Shown here: positions 41,849 to 51,465 of the stretch, piece after piece
Layout of the letters: every line of letters begins with the position of its first letter
Position numbering within the stretch: position 1 is the first letter of the stretch
NCBI GenBank assembly: GCA_903901045.1
Contig: CAIUPP010000130.1
Location: forward strand, 26,968 to 90,967
DNA: 64,000 bases
Direction of reading: 5' to 3'
Origin: an uncultured Planctomycetota bacterium
GTDB taxonomy: Bacteria > Planctomycetota > Brocadiia > CAIUPP01
Made by a program: the position numbers and the translations under genes
Notes under the pieces: model-generated
The model's database searches: none
Told to the model about the DNA's origin: nothing
The model's input: only the letters and a program-made list of their open reading frames with translations

Positions 41849-43609
41849 TTACAGCGAAGTTTCGAGCAGCAGCGCTTCCTCGACGGTGGTGTCGCCGATG
41901 AGGGCGCGGCGCAGGGCGTTTTCCATCAGGTTGCCGGTTCCCTGGGTCTTCTGCAGGCCGCGCAGCTCCTGCTCGGAGGCGCGGCGGGTGATCATGTCGC
42001 GCGCCGCCACGTCGATGTTGAAGAACTCGAAGACCGCCGTGCGCCCGTAGTAGCCGGTGCCGCCGCAGCCCGGGCATCCCTTGCCGTGCAGGAGCTTGTC
42101 GGGCACCTTCACCTGAAGCAGGTCCTCCAGGCGCGCGCGCAGCGCGGGAGTGGGCGCGTATTCCTCCTTGCAGTCCGGGCAGATGGTGCGCACGAGGCGT
42201 TGCGCCGCGCAGGTGACCAGGGTGGAGGCGATCAGGTACGGCTCGGCCCCCATGTTCACCATGCGCGTGACGGTGCTGACGGCATCGTTGGTGTGCAGGG
42301 TGCTGAGCACCAGGTGGCCCGTGAGGCTCGCCCGGATGGCGATCTCGAGCGTCTCCAGGTCGCGGATTTCGCCCACCATGACGATGTCCGGGTCTTGCCG
42401 CAGAATGCTGCGCAGCGCGCGGGCGAAGGTCATGCCGATCTCGGAACGCGCCAGCACCTGGGTGACTCCCTCGATTTCATACTCGACGGGGTCCTCCACG
42501 CTGATGATGTTCTTGGAGACTTCGCGCACGTAGTTGAGGCAGGCGTAGAGGGTGGTGGTTTTGCCGGAGCCGGTGGGGCCGGTGACCAGGATCATCCCGG
42601 TCTGGCGGCGCAGGATGACGCGCAAGTGTTCGAGAAACTTCGCGTCGGCGCCGATCTTCTCCAGTTCCATGCGCACCGCGGTCTTGTCCAGAATTCGCAG
42701 CACCACCTTCTCGCCGTGGATGGTCGGCAGCGTGCTCACGCGCAGGTCCACCTCGCGCCCCTGGAGCTTCACGCGCAGGCGGCCGTCCAGCGGCAGGCGC
42801 TTTTCGGCGATGTCCAGACTGGAGAGAATCTTGATGCGGCTGATCACCGCGTTCTGCATGTTTTTGGGCGGAGCGATGGTGGGGCGCAGGCGGCCGTCCA
42901 CGCGGATGCGCACGCTCACCGCGTCGCGCGCCGGCTCGATGTGAATGTCGCTGGCGCGGTCCTGAATGGCGTGGCTGATGAGGCTGTCCACGTACTTGAC
43001 CACGGGCGCGTCCTCGGCTTCGTTGCGGATCTGGCCGACGTCGAGGCTCTCCTCCTCCTCCGAGGCCCCCACCTCGATGCTGGCCAGCTCGCTGGCGCTG
43101 TTCTCCAGGTCGGCGCCGAAACCGTAGCAGCGGTCCTGCGCCTGGCGGATGGCGCGCTCGGGCGCGGCCAGCGCCTTCACCTCGTAGCCGGTGGCGGCGC
43201 GGACGGCGTCGATCGCGAAGACGTTCCCCGGGCTGACCATGGCGACCGTCAGCGTCTTGCCCTCCAGCGCGGTGGGGATGAGCAGGTACCGGCGGGCGAT
43301 GCGCTCGGGAAGCACGCCGGTCGCCTCGGGGTCGATGTCGGAAAGGTGGCTCAGGTCGGTGAAGCCCACGCCCAGCCGCACGGCCAGCGCGTGCGCCAGT
43401 TGGACGTCCGTGATGATGTTGCGCCGCAGCAATCGCAGGCCGAGCTGGAGTCCCGCATCCTCCTCGCTCTTGATCGTCTCCTCGATCTGCTGGTGCGTCG
43501 CGTACCCCAGGTCCGAAAGGATATCGCCGATGCGCCGATTGCTTCGCTTCGCCGCTGTGGCCTTGTCGGGTGCCGGAGCGCCGGCCGGTTCCTGAGCATT
43601 TTCCGCCAT
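41849..43609 (-). CDS. pilB: Type IV pilus assembly ATPase PilB
   Basis: The 586-residue protein has an N-terminal MshEN-like domain (IGDILSDLGYATHQQIEETIKSEED, then TDVQLAHALAVRLGVGFTDLSHL), which in some homologues binds cyclic di-GMP, then DRASDIHIEPARDAV, Walker A GPTGSGKTTTLYACLNY, Asp box VEDPVEYEI, Walker B VMVGEIRD and His box STLHTNDA. The zinc tetracysteine site CPDC...CPGC follows. It drives pilus growth. Start and neighbours are well supported; 52 bp after pilC. Confidence 0.93.
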   Translation of the reverse strand: MAENAQEPAGAPAPDKATAAKRSNRRIGDILSDLGYATHQQIEETIKSEEDAGLQLGLRLLRRNIITDVQLAHALAVRLGVGFTDLSHLSDIDPEATGVLPERIARRYLLIPTALEGKTLTVAMVSPGNVFAIDAVRAATGYEVKALAAPERAIRQAQDRCYGFGADLENSASELASIEVGASEEEESLDVGQIRNEAEDAPVVKYVDSLISHAIQDRASDIHIEPARDAVSVRIRVDGRLRPTIAPPKNMQNAVISRIKILSSLDIAEKRLPLDGRLRVKLQGREVDLRVSTLPTIHGEKVVLRILDKTAVRMELEKIGADAKFLEHLRVILRRQTGMILVTGPTGSGKTTTLYACLNYVREVSKNIISVEDPVEYEIEGVTQVLARSEIGMTFARALRSILRQDPDIVMVGEIRDLETLEIAIRASLTGHLVLSTLHTNDAVSTVTRMVNMGAEPYLIASTLVTCAAQRLVRTICPDCKEEYAPTPALRARLEDLLQVKVPDKLLHGKGCPGCGGTGYYGRTAVFEFFNIDVAARDMITRRASEQELRGLQKTQGTGNLMENALRRALIGDTTVEEALLLETSL

Positions 43610-43661
43610 GTGCGTCTCCTAGCCGGATTCTTCGCCGCGCGATACGACGGCCCGGCCCTTG

Positions 43662-44906
43662 TCAGCCGCCGCCGCGCATCGCTTTGCTGAGGCCGAAAAT
43701 CGGCAGGTAAATTGCCAGAACGGTGACCAGCACCAGCGCCCCCATGCCGATGATCAATATGGGCTCGATGACCACCGCAATGCGGCCCAGCGCGTGGTCG
43801 ACTTCCTGGTCATAGTAATTGGCGACATCCTGCAGCATGCCGCTGAGCGTGCCGGACTCCTCGCCCACGCGCACCATGCGCGGGAGCAGGCGCGGGAACT
43901 CGGCCACCCGCGAGAAACTCTCGGCCAGGCCGTACCCCTTCATCACGTCGCGGCGGGTGTTGCGAACCCCCTCTTCCAGCACGCTGTTGCCCAGCGTGCC
44001 GCTGGCGGTCGCCAGCGCGTCGGTCAGCGGGATGCCGTTGTGCAGCAGGGTGCTCAGCGTCATGGCCAGGCGCGCGACCGCGCCGTGCAGGAACAGCATG
44101 CCGAAGAACGGTATCTTCAGCACGAGCTGGTCGTAGAGCCGCGAGCCCCGCTCCGAGTTGCGCATCGAGACCAGCAGCACGATCAGCCCGATCCCGCCGA
44201 AAATCAGCAGGATGATATTGCCGCGGACGAACATGCTGATGTCCATCATGCGCTGGGTGAGCCAAGGGAGCTTGGCGCCGAAGTCCTCGAAAATCTGCTT
44301 GAAGCGCGGGATGATGAACAGGAAGATGCCCGCGCTCAGGATGGTGAAGAAGACGACGACGAACTTCGGGTAGGCGGTGGCGCTCTTGAGCTTCTGGCGG
44401 AAGGATTCGCGGCGTTCGAGGTACTCGGAAAGGCGCGTGACGTTCTGGGCGAGGCTTCCGCTGGTCTCGCCGGCGTGGATGATGCTGATGAACAGATTGT
44501 CGAAGGCCGCCGGGTGGCGGCGCAGCGCCTCGCTGAGGGAGCGCCCGCGCTGCACGTCGGTGCGCACCTGCAGCAGAATGTTGTGAAGGCGCGGCTGCTC
44601 GACGCTGTGGGCGATGGTGTGCAGCGCATCGGTGAGCGAAACGCCCGCCTTGAGCATCGCGGCCAACTGCCGCGTGACCACCATCAGGTCGATCTGCCGG
44701 ATCCGCCCGCGCGTCAGGTTCTCAAAGAAGATCCGCCAGCGCGCAAACTGCGGCGATTCCTCAGTCCCGGCCTCCTCGGTCACGGCGGTCACCACCATGC
44801 TCTCGCTGCGCAGGCGCGCAATGAGTTCCTGGCGGCTGCCCGCAACGCGGGCGCCGTTCACGACGCTGCCATTCTGGTCCGTCGCTATGAACGAAAACGT
44901 GGGCAT
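43662..44906 (-). CDS. pilC: Type IV pilus inner-membrane platform PilC (GspF family)
   Basis: The 414-residue protein has two GspF domains: DLMVVTRQLAAMLKAGVSLTDALHTIAHS in the first and RLAMTLSTLLHNGIPLTDALATAS in the second, with three membrane helices near residues 165-190, 215-240 and the C-terminus. It anchors the PilB and PilT ATPases under the membrane. ATG 44906 is 3 bp after the secretin stop. Confidence 0.9.
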   Translation of the reverse strand: MPTFSFIATDQNGSVVNGARVAGSRQELIARLRSESMVVTAVTEEAGTEESPQFARWRIFFENLTRGRIRQIDLMVVTRQLAAMLKAGVSLTDALHTIAHSVEQPRLHNILLQVRTDVQRGRSLSEALRRHPAAFDNLFISIIHAGETSGSLAQNVTRLSEYLERRESFRQKLKSATAYPKFVVVFFTILSAGIFLFIIPRFKQIFEDFGAKLPWLTQRMMDISMFVRGNIILLIFGGIGLIVLLVSMRNSERGSRLYDQLVLKIPFFGMLFLHGAVARLAMTLSTLLHNGIPLTDALATASGTLGNSVLEEGVRNTRRDVMKGYGLAESFSRVAEFPRLLPRMVRVGEESGTLSGMLQDVANYYDQEVDHALGRIAVVIEPILIIGMGALVLVTVLAIYLPIFGLSKAMRGGG

Positions 44907-44909
44907 GGA

Positions 44910-46514
44910 TCACCACTTCGGATCGGAAGCCGGAGACTCGCCCGAGTGCCGCGGCGGATTGGCGATGATGCTGCGGTTCTCCATCAGCATCTGCTTCATG
45001 ACCTCGGCCGAAACGATCTTCGGGCTCAGCAGGAACAGCAGATCGTTCTTGGTGTCATTCTTCGCCTTGTGCTGGAAGAACCAGCCGATCAACGGGACGT
45101 GCGCCAGGAAGGGCACTTCCTCGAAAGTCAGGTCGATGTTGCGCTGCACCAGTCCGCCGATGATCAAAGTGGAGCCGTCGCACACCGTCACGTTGGTGGC
45201 CGCCTCGCGCGTGCTCAGGATCGGCTGGCGCGGATCGACGGTGTAGCCGATGACGCTCTTGATGCTGGGATGCACGTCCATGAAAATCATCCCGTCGGTG
45301 GCGATGTGCGGGGTGACGTCCAGGCGCACGACGACTTCCTTGAAGTCATACGTGCGGATGGGGTTGGCCGCCGTGGATTCGATGCTGCTCAGGTAGGGGA
45401 TTTCCTGGCCCGCCACGACGCTCGCGGTGCGGTGGTTCATGACCAGGATGCGCGGGTTGGTGCGCAAGTCCACGCGATGGCGCGTGGCCAGCGCCTCCAG
45501 CACCACGGAGATGTTGGAGTTGACGATGCCGAAACTGAAGAACTTGTCCAGCCCCGGCCCGGGGCCCCCGGTGGTGAACATGGTGCCGTTGAAGTCGCCG
45601 GGCTTGCCGGTGGCCTGGTTGATCTTGCCGGCACCGCCGATCTTGTTGCTGGTGGACCAGTGGAAGCCGAGGTCCTCGTCATCCTCCAGGGAGACTTCCA
45701 GCAGACTGCTTTCGATGTAGACTTGCGGCGGCACTTTCCACAGCTCGGCCACGAACTCCTCGATGCTGGTCACGGTCCCTTCATCATCCTCGATGATGGC
45801 GATGTGCTGACGCGAGTAGTAGGCCATTCGGCCCATGGGGCTGAGCATGTTCCGGATCGTGTCCTCGATGCTCTCGGTCGCCTTGGTGGCGCCGCCGGCA
45901 GCACTGCTGCCGTACGACCCGCTCGAGGTCGCCCCGACAATCGAGTCGCTCTCCGTTCCGGAGTAAGGCACCTGCAGGACGGCGCGGATCGGCTTGCGCA
46001 CGATCGGCATGGCGCTGTTGGGGGCTGTCCCGCCGCCGGCGGTGGCTTGCTTGAGCACCAGGATGACGCCATCCGCCTCGGTGTACGTGCAGCCGTTGGT
46101 GCGCACGAGCGTATCCAGCGCGGTGCGAGCGCTGACGTTGGTGAGCGTGCAGGTGACTTTGCCGGCGACTTCCCGTCCTACGGCGAGGTTCAGCCCGGTC
46201 GCTTCCGCGAGAGAGCGCAGCGCCTGGCTGAGGTCCATTTCGCGCAGACTGAGGCTGACCAGCGTGTCCAGCCCCTTCTTCTCCCCAGCAGCAATGACCT
46301 TCGCCGTTTCCGGCGCGGCCGCCGCGACAGGGGCGGGAGCTTCCTCAGTCGCCGGGACCGCCGCAGGAACAGCCGCCGGGGCAGCCGCAGGCGCGGCGGC
46401 GGGCGCCACCGCAGGAGCAGCGGCGGGAGTAGCGACCGGCTGAGCCCAGGCGGGCCCGCAGGTGAGCAGAGCCAGGACCGCCCACGCGGCCCAAAGGGTG
46501 TCTGCGCGTCTCAT
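44910..46514 (-). CDS. pilQ: Type IV pilus secretin PilQ
   Basis: The 534-residue outer-membrane secretin has a signal peptide (MRRADTLWAAWAVLALLTCGPAWA), a long alanine-proline linker (residues 25-60), then an STN-like domain (ISLREMDLSQALRSLAEATGLNLAVG pattern) and N-domain, and ends with the secretin channel (VVRLDVTPHIATDGMIFMDVHPSIKS, then GGLVQRNIDLTFEEVPFLAHVPLIGWFF). The signal and channel motifs fix its identity as the pore for the pilus. The alanine-proline stretch varies in length by DNA repeats of GCAGC/GCCGC. Confidence 0.9.
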   Translation of the reverse strand: MRRADTLWAAWAVLALLTCGPAWAQPVATPAAAPAVAPAAAPAAAPAAVPAAVPATEEAPAPVAAAAPETAKVIAAGEKKGLDTLVSLSLREMDLSQALRSLAEATGLNLAVGREVAGKVTCTLTNVSARTALDTLVRTNGCTYTEADGVILVLKQATAGGGTAPNSAMPIVRKPIRAVLQVPYSGTESDSIVGATSSGSYGSSAAGGATKATESIEDTIRNMLSPMGRMAYYSRQHIAIIEDDEGTVTSIEEFVAELWKVPPQVYIESSLLEVSLEDDEDLGFHWSTSNKIGGAGKINQATGKPGDFNGTMFTTGGPGPGLDKFFSFGIVNSNISVVLEALATRHRVDLRTNPRILVMNHRTASVVAGQEIPYLSSIESTAANPIRTYDFKEVVVRLDVTPHIATDGMIFMDVHPSIKSVIGYTVDPRQPILSTREAATNVTVCDGSTLIIGGLVQRNIDLTFEEVPFLAHVPLIGWFFQHKAKNDTKNDLLFLLSPKIVSAEVMKQMLMENRSIIANPPRHSGESPASDPKW

Positions 46515-46524
46515 GGCATTCCTT

Positions 46525-47034
46525 TCAGTTGACCAGGTTCAAAACCAACTCGCGACCATCGCTCGCTTGAAGCGTCACAGAGGCTGCGCCGACTTGCTTC
46601 ACTTTGAAGTCCGAATTGGCGACCGTCTGGCCGACACGATAGCTTTCACCGCCGATCAGCGCCACCCGCTGGCCTGCGACCACCAGGATTCCCTGGAGCG
46701 CCAGGGCGCTCTCGGGCTGTTTGTTCTCCACGGCGGGGCCCTCCGTCTTCGGGGCCGCGGCCAGGCCGAATCCCACCCGAGGAAGCACGGCCTCCACCTG
46801 CGACTGGGGAACGAGCCAGGCGCTCAATGCGTCCAGTTCCTGGGCGGTCGGCGGCGTGCCGGCCGATTGCTCAACCGGCGCGGCCTCCGCGGCGGAGGGG
46901 CTCGCGCTCGGCGTCGCGCTTTCCGCCCTCGCGCCGCCGCCTCTCCGGCCCTTGCCTCCAAGCGAAATGACGGCAACGACCGCCAGCAGCGCAAGGAGCA
47001 CGCCCAGCGTAATCAGTTGGGTTCGCTGTTTCAT
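46525..47034 (-). CDS. PilP/GspC-like pilus alignment protein
   Basis: The 169-residue protein has one N-terminal membrane helix, a flexible linker (rich in Ala, Pro and Ser), and a C-terminal beta domain (ALALQGILVVAGQRVALIGGESYRVGQTV, then VKQVGAASVTLQASDGRELVLNL). The helix-linker-beta pattern and place next to pilQ fit PilP or GspC, which connects the inner-membrane PilMNO ring to the secretin. A lipobox, usual for PilP, is absent, so it is more GspC-like. Confidence 0.7.
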   Translation of the reverse strand: MKQRTQLITLGVLLALLAVVAVISLGGKGRRGGGARAESATPSASPSAAEAAPVEQSAGTPPTAQELDALSAWLVPQSQVEAVLPRVGFGLAAAPKTEGPAVENKQPESALALQGILVVAGQRVALIGGESYRVGQTVANSDFKVKQVGAASVTLQASDGRELVLNLVN

Positions 47035-47083
47035 ATCCTCTGTGCCTTAGATTTTTCCGCGCGCGGCGCGACCGGAGCGCGCT

Positions 47084-47167
47084 CTAGCGAGCGATCCGGT
47101 AAATAATGAGTCCGACCATGATAGCGGACAGGAGGCAAAGAATGACCAGCTTCAGACGATCCTTCAT
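47084..47167 (-). CDS. 27-residue single-span membrane peptide in the pilus operon
   Basis: MKDRLKLVILCLLSAIMVGL followed by IIYRIAR is one hydrophobic helix with positive residues at both ends. Its ATG overlaps the pilO stop (ATGA), which suggests translational coupling. No family is known to me. It lies just before the pilP-like gene, so it may assist the PilNO membrane ring. Although tiny, the overlap and composition support it. Confidence 0.55.
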   Translation of the reverse strand: MKDRLKLVILCLLSAIMVGLIIYRIAR

Positions 47168-47748
47168 TGTCCATTCCCTTTCTGTGCTGTCTTTCCATCG
47201 GTGGTCCGAGCCGCGGGCACGGGGATGAGGCAGGAGACGTACAGCTTCATCTTCCCCCCGCTGGTGCCGGTGCGGTCGGCGAACAGAGAGAAGTTGTCCA
47301 CGATCATCGGCTGGCCGGAGCGCTCGACCGCCTCGATGTAGCGCACCAGCGGGATGTATTCCCCTTCCAGGTCCAGGTCGAATCGGATGCGGGTGTACGT
47401 CCCGGCGGCCACCAGATTGCCATCGCGCTCCGCGCTGAGGATCTTGCTGGAGACGAGGCGGACGTTGTCGCGCACGCCGGTCTCGGAGAACCAGCGCAGC
47501 AGTTGCGTCGGATCGTTCTGCCAGTTCTGCTGGGGAGCGATGATCTCCGCGGCGAGCTGCTTGATTTCGGCATACCGGCGGCTCTCGTTCTGCCGGCCCA
47601 TCTGCCGCTCCTCGGCGATGCGGGCCTCCTGCTTGAGCTTGTCGCGCTGCGTCACCTCGCGGCGGACGCGCATCGCGGTGAGCCGCTCCGCCGCGACGGC
47701 GATGAGCAGGAACGTCAGCGCCAGCAGCACCAGCCATTTCGCTTTCAT
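47164..47748 (-). CDS. pilO: Type IV pilus inner-membrane protein PilO
   Basis: The 194-residue protein has one N-terminal membrane helix (WLVLLALTFLLIAVAAERL), a coiled coil (REVTQRDKLKQEARIAEERQMG), and a ferredoxin-like C-terminal domain with RIRFDLDLEGEYIPLVRYIEAVERS, typical of PilO. It pairs with PilN in the periplasm. It overlaps pilN by ATGA. Confidence 0.8.
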   Translation of the reverse strand: MKAKWLVLLALTFLLIAVAAERLTAMRVRREVTQRDKLKQEARIAEERQMGRQNESRRYAEIKQLAAEIIAPQQNWQNDPTQLLRWFSETGVRDNVRLVSSKILSAERDGNLVAAGTYTRIRFDLDLEGEYIPLVRYIEAVERSGQPMIVDNFSLFADRTGTSGGKMKLYVSCLIPVPAARTTDGKTAQKGNGQ

Positions 47749-48464
47749 GGCCTGACCTCCTCGGACCCCTTACAGGCGCCGGTCAAAACCATGGCGGGGC
47801 TGCCCATCCAACTATCCTGCACGGAGGCGTCCAGGCGAACGCCGGACATCCCCTTCATGAAAGCGTCGGAATGCTTCAGGCGCTCCTGGAACTGGCTGAG
47901 GTTGGGCCCGCCCACCGACGGAGCAAACAGGACGGAGAACTTCATGGCCGGAGGGGCGGCCGGTTTCGCCACGGGCACCGGGATGGGTTTGCCCGACCGG
48001 TCGAGGGTCGGCGCCACAGGGGGCGGAGCCTGCCAGAAAATGTCGCCGCTGAGCCCTTCGACGGCGAGAATGCCGCCGCCGGGGGGGAGCGCCTGCGCCA
48101 GCGCGGCCAGTTTGGGCGCCCAGGCCACTCTCCGGCATGCGATGGAGGAGAGGGAACCGACCGATCCCAGCGCCTCGCAAGCCGCCTTGCGCTCCAGGTC
48201 CAGCGTCGCCGTGGCGCTCTGCGCATCGGACAATTGAATGGCCGCCTGGTGCGCTCCCTGGCGCGCCCGGACGTAGGCGACGAGGTTCCGCGCGGTCACC
48301 AGGCTGAGGCCGCCGCCGGCCACCACCATCAGCAGGGCCAGCGCCGAGCAGATCTGGAAGAAGCGGACGCGCCGGTGCATGCGCTGGACGCGGTCGCCCA
48401 GCAGGTTGATCTCGAACAGCCCGTCCCGGCCGGGTGTGGGAAGACTTTCTGTGGATTCAGCCAT
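47745..48464 (-). CDS. pilN: Type IV pilus inner-membrane protein PilN
   Basis: The 239-residue protein begins with the PilM-binding motif FEINLLGDRV, then one membrane helix (FFQICSALALLMVVAGGGLSLV), a helical region, and a small C-terminal domain. The cytoplasmic INLL motif and position between pilM and pilO define it. There is an 8-bp overlap with pilM and an ATGA overlap with pilO. Confidence 0.85.
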   Translation of the reverse strand: MAESTESLPTPGRDGLFEINLLGDRVQRMHRRVRFFQICSALALLMVVAGGGLSLVTARNLVAYVRARQGAHQAAIQLSDAQSATATLDLERKAACEALGSVGSLSSIACRRVAWAPKLAALAQALPPGGGILAVEGLSGDIFWQAPPPVAPTLDRSGKPIPVPVAKPAAPPAMKFSVLFAPSVGGPNLSQFQERLKHSDAFMKGMSGVRLDASVQDSWMGSPAMVLTGACKGSEEVRP

Positions 48465-49524
48465 TGCGCTTCCTCAGGTCAAATTCCCGCATCGCCAGTC
48501 CAAACGCCACGGTCATCTCGTAATGCGTCCCCGGCATCGTCGGCCCCAGCGGAGGGGCCCAGCGCTCGACCGGGACGTTGAGCGACTGGCTCAGAAAATC
48601 GGGCATTTCGGGCACCTGGGAGCCGCCGCCGGTGATGATGATGCGCGTGAGCGGCCCGACGAGCTTCTCGCTGATCCAGTATTCGATGGTGTCGCGCAGG
48701 CGCACGACGAAATCGTGCGCGTCGTTCTGCAGAATCTCCCCCATCGGCAGCGCGGCGGCCCCCGCGGCGGCGCCGGCCTGCGCCCAGTGGCGGCGCTTCA
48801 TCTCTTCCGCCTCCGCCGCCTGCACTCCCATTTTGGCGGCGATGTGCTCGGTCAGGTGCGCCCCGGCCCAGGGGACGTCGCGCACCAGCAGCGTGCCGCC
48901 GCTGCCGGTGAGCGCCAGGTTGCTGTAGCGGTAGCCGATGTTGAGGATGCCGGCGTTCGCGTTGCTCTCCAGCGCCTTGCAGGCGAGCAGGGCATTGACG
49001 CAGGCGCTCGAGGCCGGTTCCATGCAGAAGGCTTCCATGTTGGCGCGGCGGATGGGGGCCAGCCGGCTCTCGACGAACGGCCCGTCGGCGGCGATGGCCA
49101 GACCGTGCGTGCGCACTTTGCCCTGGGCCTGGCGCTGCTCGGGGAACAGGACGTAGCTGATCAGCGCCGTCTCGGCGCGGAAGGGAAGCGCCGTCTCCAC
49201 TTCGATGCGCACGGCTTCCGGGACGTCCTCAGGCATGAGTTGCGGGAAATTGAAGTATTGAGGGGCGACCGCCTCGCCGCTGACGGCGTGGGCCACCCAG
49301 CGACCCCGCATCCCCTGGCGCTGCGTCACTTCCATGATCACGTTGGCCAGACGCTGCTGGTCCGCGTTGGCCCAATCGACGATGGGGCTGTCGTACGCCA
49401 CCAAGGCAGCGCGCTCGACGGTGGGCTTCCCGTCGCGCCAGGCCATTTCCACGGCGCGCGCCCCCGTGGCGCCCAGGTCGAGTCCGATGGATGTTTTCGC
49501 GTGACCGAACACGTGCACTCCCAT
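48457..49524 (-). CDS. pilM: Type IV pilus actin-like protein PilM
   Basis: The 355-residue cytoplasmic protein has the actin-like ATP-binding features SIGLDLGATGARAVEMAW at the start, NAGILNIGYRYSNLAL (phosphate 2) and RIIITGGGSQVPEMPDFL (adenosine). PilM binds the N-terminus of PilN and links the pilus to ATPases. ATG 49524 is 2 bp after pilX. Confidence 0.9.
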   Translation of the reverse strand: MGVHVFGHAKTSIGLDLGATGARAVEMAWRDGKPTVERAALVAYDSPIVDWANADQQRLANVIMEVTQRQGMRGRWVAHAVSGEAVAPQYFNFPQLMPEDVPEAVRIEVETALPFRAETALISYVLFPEQRQAQGKVRTHGLAIAADGPFVESRLAPIRRANMEAFCMEPASSACVNALLACKALESNANAGILNIGYRYSNLALTGSGGTLLVRDVPWAGAHLTEHIAAKMGVQAAEAEEMKRRHWAQAGAAAGAAALPMGEILQNDAHDFVVRLRDTIEYWISEKLVGPLTRIIITGGGSQVPEMPDFLSQSLNVPVERWAPPLGPTMPGTHYEMTVAFGLAMREFDLRKRNG

Positions 49525-49526
49525 CC

Positions 49527-50954
49527 CTAAGGGTCGAGGCTCCAGGACTGGAATTCATACCCGATCTGAGGCAAGAAGGGGGGCGGACTGGTGAGGAACC
49601 GCGTATCGTAATGATAGTCCTTCAGGAAGCCGCTGCCTCCGATCTGTCCGACCGCGCCGCGCGTCCCCTGCGTGAAGCCCCCCCACAGATGCAGGTTCTT
49701 GCTCGGCGTGGAGGTGTAGCTGGCGTTCTTGATGCTCCCGTTGGGCGCGACGCAGACGGCGGTCAGGTAAAAGTCCGTCCAGGTGTTGTCCCACGTCTTA
49801 TCGATGATGATGTCGCCGCCGGCGACGAGCGCGAGCTTGTCGTCGAACAGGGTGTTGTTGGGGTTGAACCCGGCTTGAAAAACCGTGGCGATGGAGGCCG
49901 GGTAGGCATAGTACAGGTTGTCGGTGATGGTGATGTCCTTGCCGGTCGGGGTGGCCAGCGTCACCTTGCCGTTGAGCACCCCCTTGACCTGGACGTCCTC
50001 CTCGATATAGAAGGCGCCGTTGGTCGAGGAGATGGTCTGGCTGTTGATGACGGTCGTCCACTTCCCCTTGCTGTCCGACTTCTCGATCTTGAACGTGCCG
50101 CCGGAGCTGAAGGTCACGCGGTAGGGGTTCCCGCCGTTAGAGGCCAGCCAGATGCCGCCGGTGGCCTTGGACTGGGTGCGGATGGCGTTGAGCTGCCCGC
50201 CGGAGAAGACGGTGGTCATTTGAATGTCCGGCGCGTTCAGCACGAGCCCGTTGTTGAATTGCGGGTTGTCGTTGGGGGGGCCGCCGTTTCGATAGTTCAC
50301 GCTGGAAGCGCCGCTGTGGACGCGCTGCTGGAAGACCGGGTTGCCGTTGATGTTGATCTGGTCGTTGGTGTAGAGCCAGCCATCCAGGTAGTCGCCGGTG
50401 GTGAAGTAGACGCCGTTCTCGTTGTCGCTGAACCAGAGGAAAGAGCCGAAGGTGAGCGTCTGCGCGTCGACGTAGACATGCCGGGTGAAGGGGCCCGAGG
50501 TCCCGTAGGAGTGAATGCGGTAGGTGCCGCTGCTGATGAGGGAGCCGGTGAGGTCCTCCACGACCACGCGGTAGGTCGCGGTGCTGGCGCCGCCGACGGG
50601 CGTCGCCGCGCCCCCCGCGCTGAACGGAATCGGGCAGATCTGGTGGCCGTTGTAGGCCGTGTCGTTGGTGTAATCGAAGTTGAGATAGGTGCCGTTGTAC
50701 GTCATCCCGGCCCAGGCGATCTTCTGGCTCAGCGCCATGGCGCGCGCGCGCGCCAGCCCCAGTTCGGCGGCGGAGACGGATTGCACGGCCTCCAGGTCGC
50801 GCTCACTGCGCACCTGGTCGATCTTGCTGGCTTCCAGCAGCGCCAGGCCGAGCGCCAGGATCAGAACGGTGACCACCATCGCCAGCATCAGGGCAAACCC
50901 CTGCTGCCGGGTGCGGGCGAAGTGGCGGCCTGACAGTCCTTCTGTCTCCATCAT
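49527..50954 (-). CDS. PilX-like pilus protein (DUF4900-type)
   Basis: The 475-residue protein has a prepilin-type or signal-anchor helix (RQQGFALMLAMVVTVLILALGLALLEAS) with the glutamine-glycine pair of PilX, then a long beta-rich region with LWFSDNENGVYFTTGDYLDGWLYTNDQININGNPVF and DITITDNLYYAYP, seen in DUF4900 proteins. It is probably a large minor pilin or assembly factor at the pilus tip. Starts at ATG 50954 or the next ATG; GAGGAAC is the ribosome site. Confidence 0.75.
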   Translation of the reverse strand: MMETEGLSGRHFARTRQQGFALMLAMVVTVLILALGLALLEASKIDQVRSERDLEAVQSVSAAELGLARARAMALSQKIAWAGMTYNGTYLNFDYTNDTAYNGHQICPIPFSAGGAATPVGGASTATYRVVVEDLTGSLISSGTYRIHSYGTSGPFTRHVYVDAQTLTFGSFLWFSDNENGVYFTTGDYLDGWLYTNDQININGNPVFQQRVHSGASSVNYRNGGPPNDNPQFNNGLVLNAPDIQMTTVFSGGQLNAIRTQSKATGGIWLASNGGNPYRVTFSSGGTFKIEKSDSKGKWTTVINSQTISSTNGAFYIEEDVQVKGVLNGKVTLATPTGKDITITDNLYYAYPASIATVFQAGFNPNNTLFDDKLALVAGGDIIIDKTWDNTWTDFYLTAVCVAPNGSIKNASYTSTPSKNLHLWGGFTQGTRGAVGQIGGSGFLKDYHYDTRFLTSPPPFLPQIGYEFQSWSLDP

Positions 50955-50955
50955 G

Positions 50956-51450
50956 TCAGTTCCTCCTCGCGGCGACGGTCTGCATCGTCATCGCCTTGCC
51001 GTTGAACGTGCAGGTGCAGCTGATCTGCACCTGCGAGTTCGTCGGGGCGTCCTGAATCGTGAACGTCAGCGCCGTGATGTGATCGAACGCCGTGTACGGC
51101 GCGGGGCCTTCGTCCTTGTAATCCACGATCAGGGCGTTGCCCACCAGCCGGAAGGCCCGGCGCTTCGCGCCGGCCGCCGTGGGAACCGACACCTGCATGG
51201 AGGGGACGTTGGTGTAGGCCGGATCGGGCACCGTGATCACGGAGCCGCGATTGACCTCCTGCTCGATGCGCTGCAGGACGCCGAAGGTCTCTTTGCTGAC
51301 TTTGGCGGTCGTGGCCGCATTCGACGACTCGCGCCAGGACATTTCCCAGCCGCACAGCGCGGTGAACACCACGATCACCGAGATGGCGGTAGCCACCATC
51401 ATCTCGGGGAGCGTGAAGCCGCCGCAATGGCTGAGTTTTGTCCGATTCAT
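50956..51450 (-). CDS. Minor pilin, PilW/PulJ-like
   Basis: The 164-residue prepilin has the cleavage and methylation motif GGFTLPEMMVATAISVIVVFTAL, with a proline in place of the usual isoleucine and the required Glu at +5. A helix and a beta C-terminal follow. Such minor pilins start fibre assembly. It lies 15 bp after the PilV-like gene and 1 bp ahead of pilX. Confidence 0.8.
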   Translation of the reverse strand: MNRTKLSHCGGFTLPEMMVATAISVIVVFTALCGWEMSWRESSNAATTAKVSKETFGVLQRIEQEVNRGSVITVPDPAYTNVPSMQVSVPTAAGAKRRAFRLVGNALIVDYKDEGPAPYTAFDHITALTFTIQDAPTNSQVQISCTCTFNGKAMTMQTVAARRN

Positions 51451-51465
51451 GCGCCTGACCTTTTC

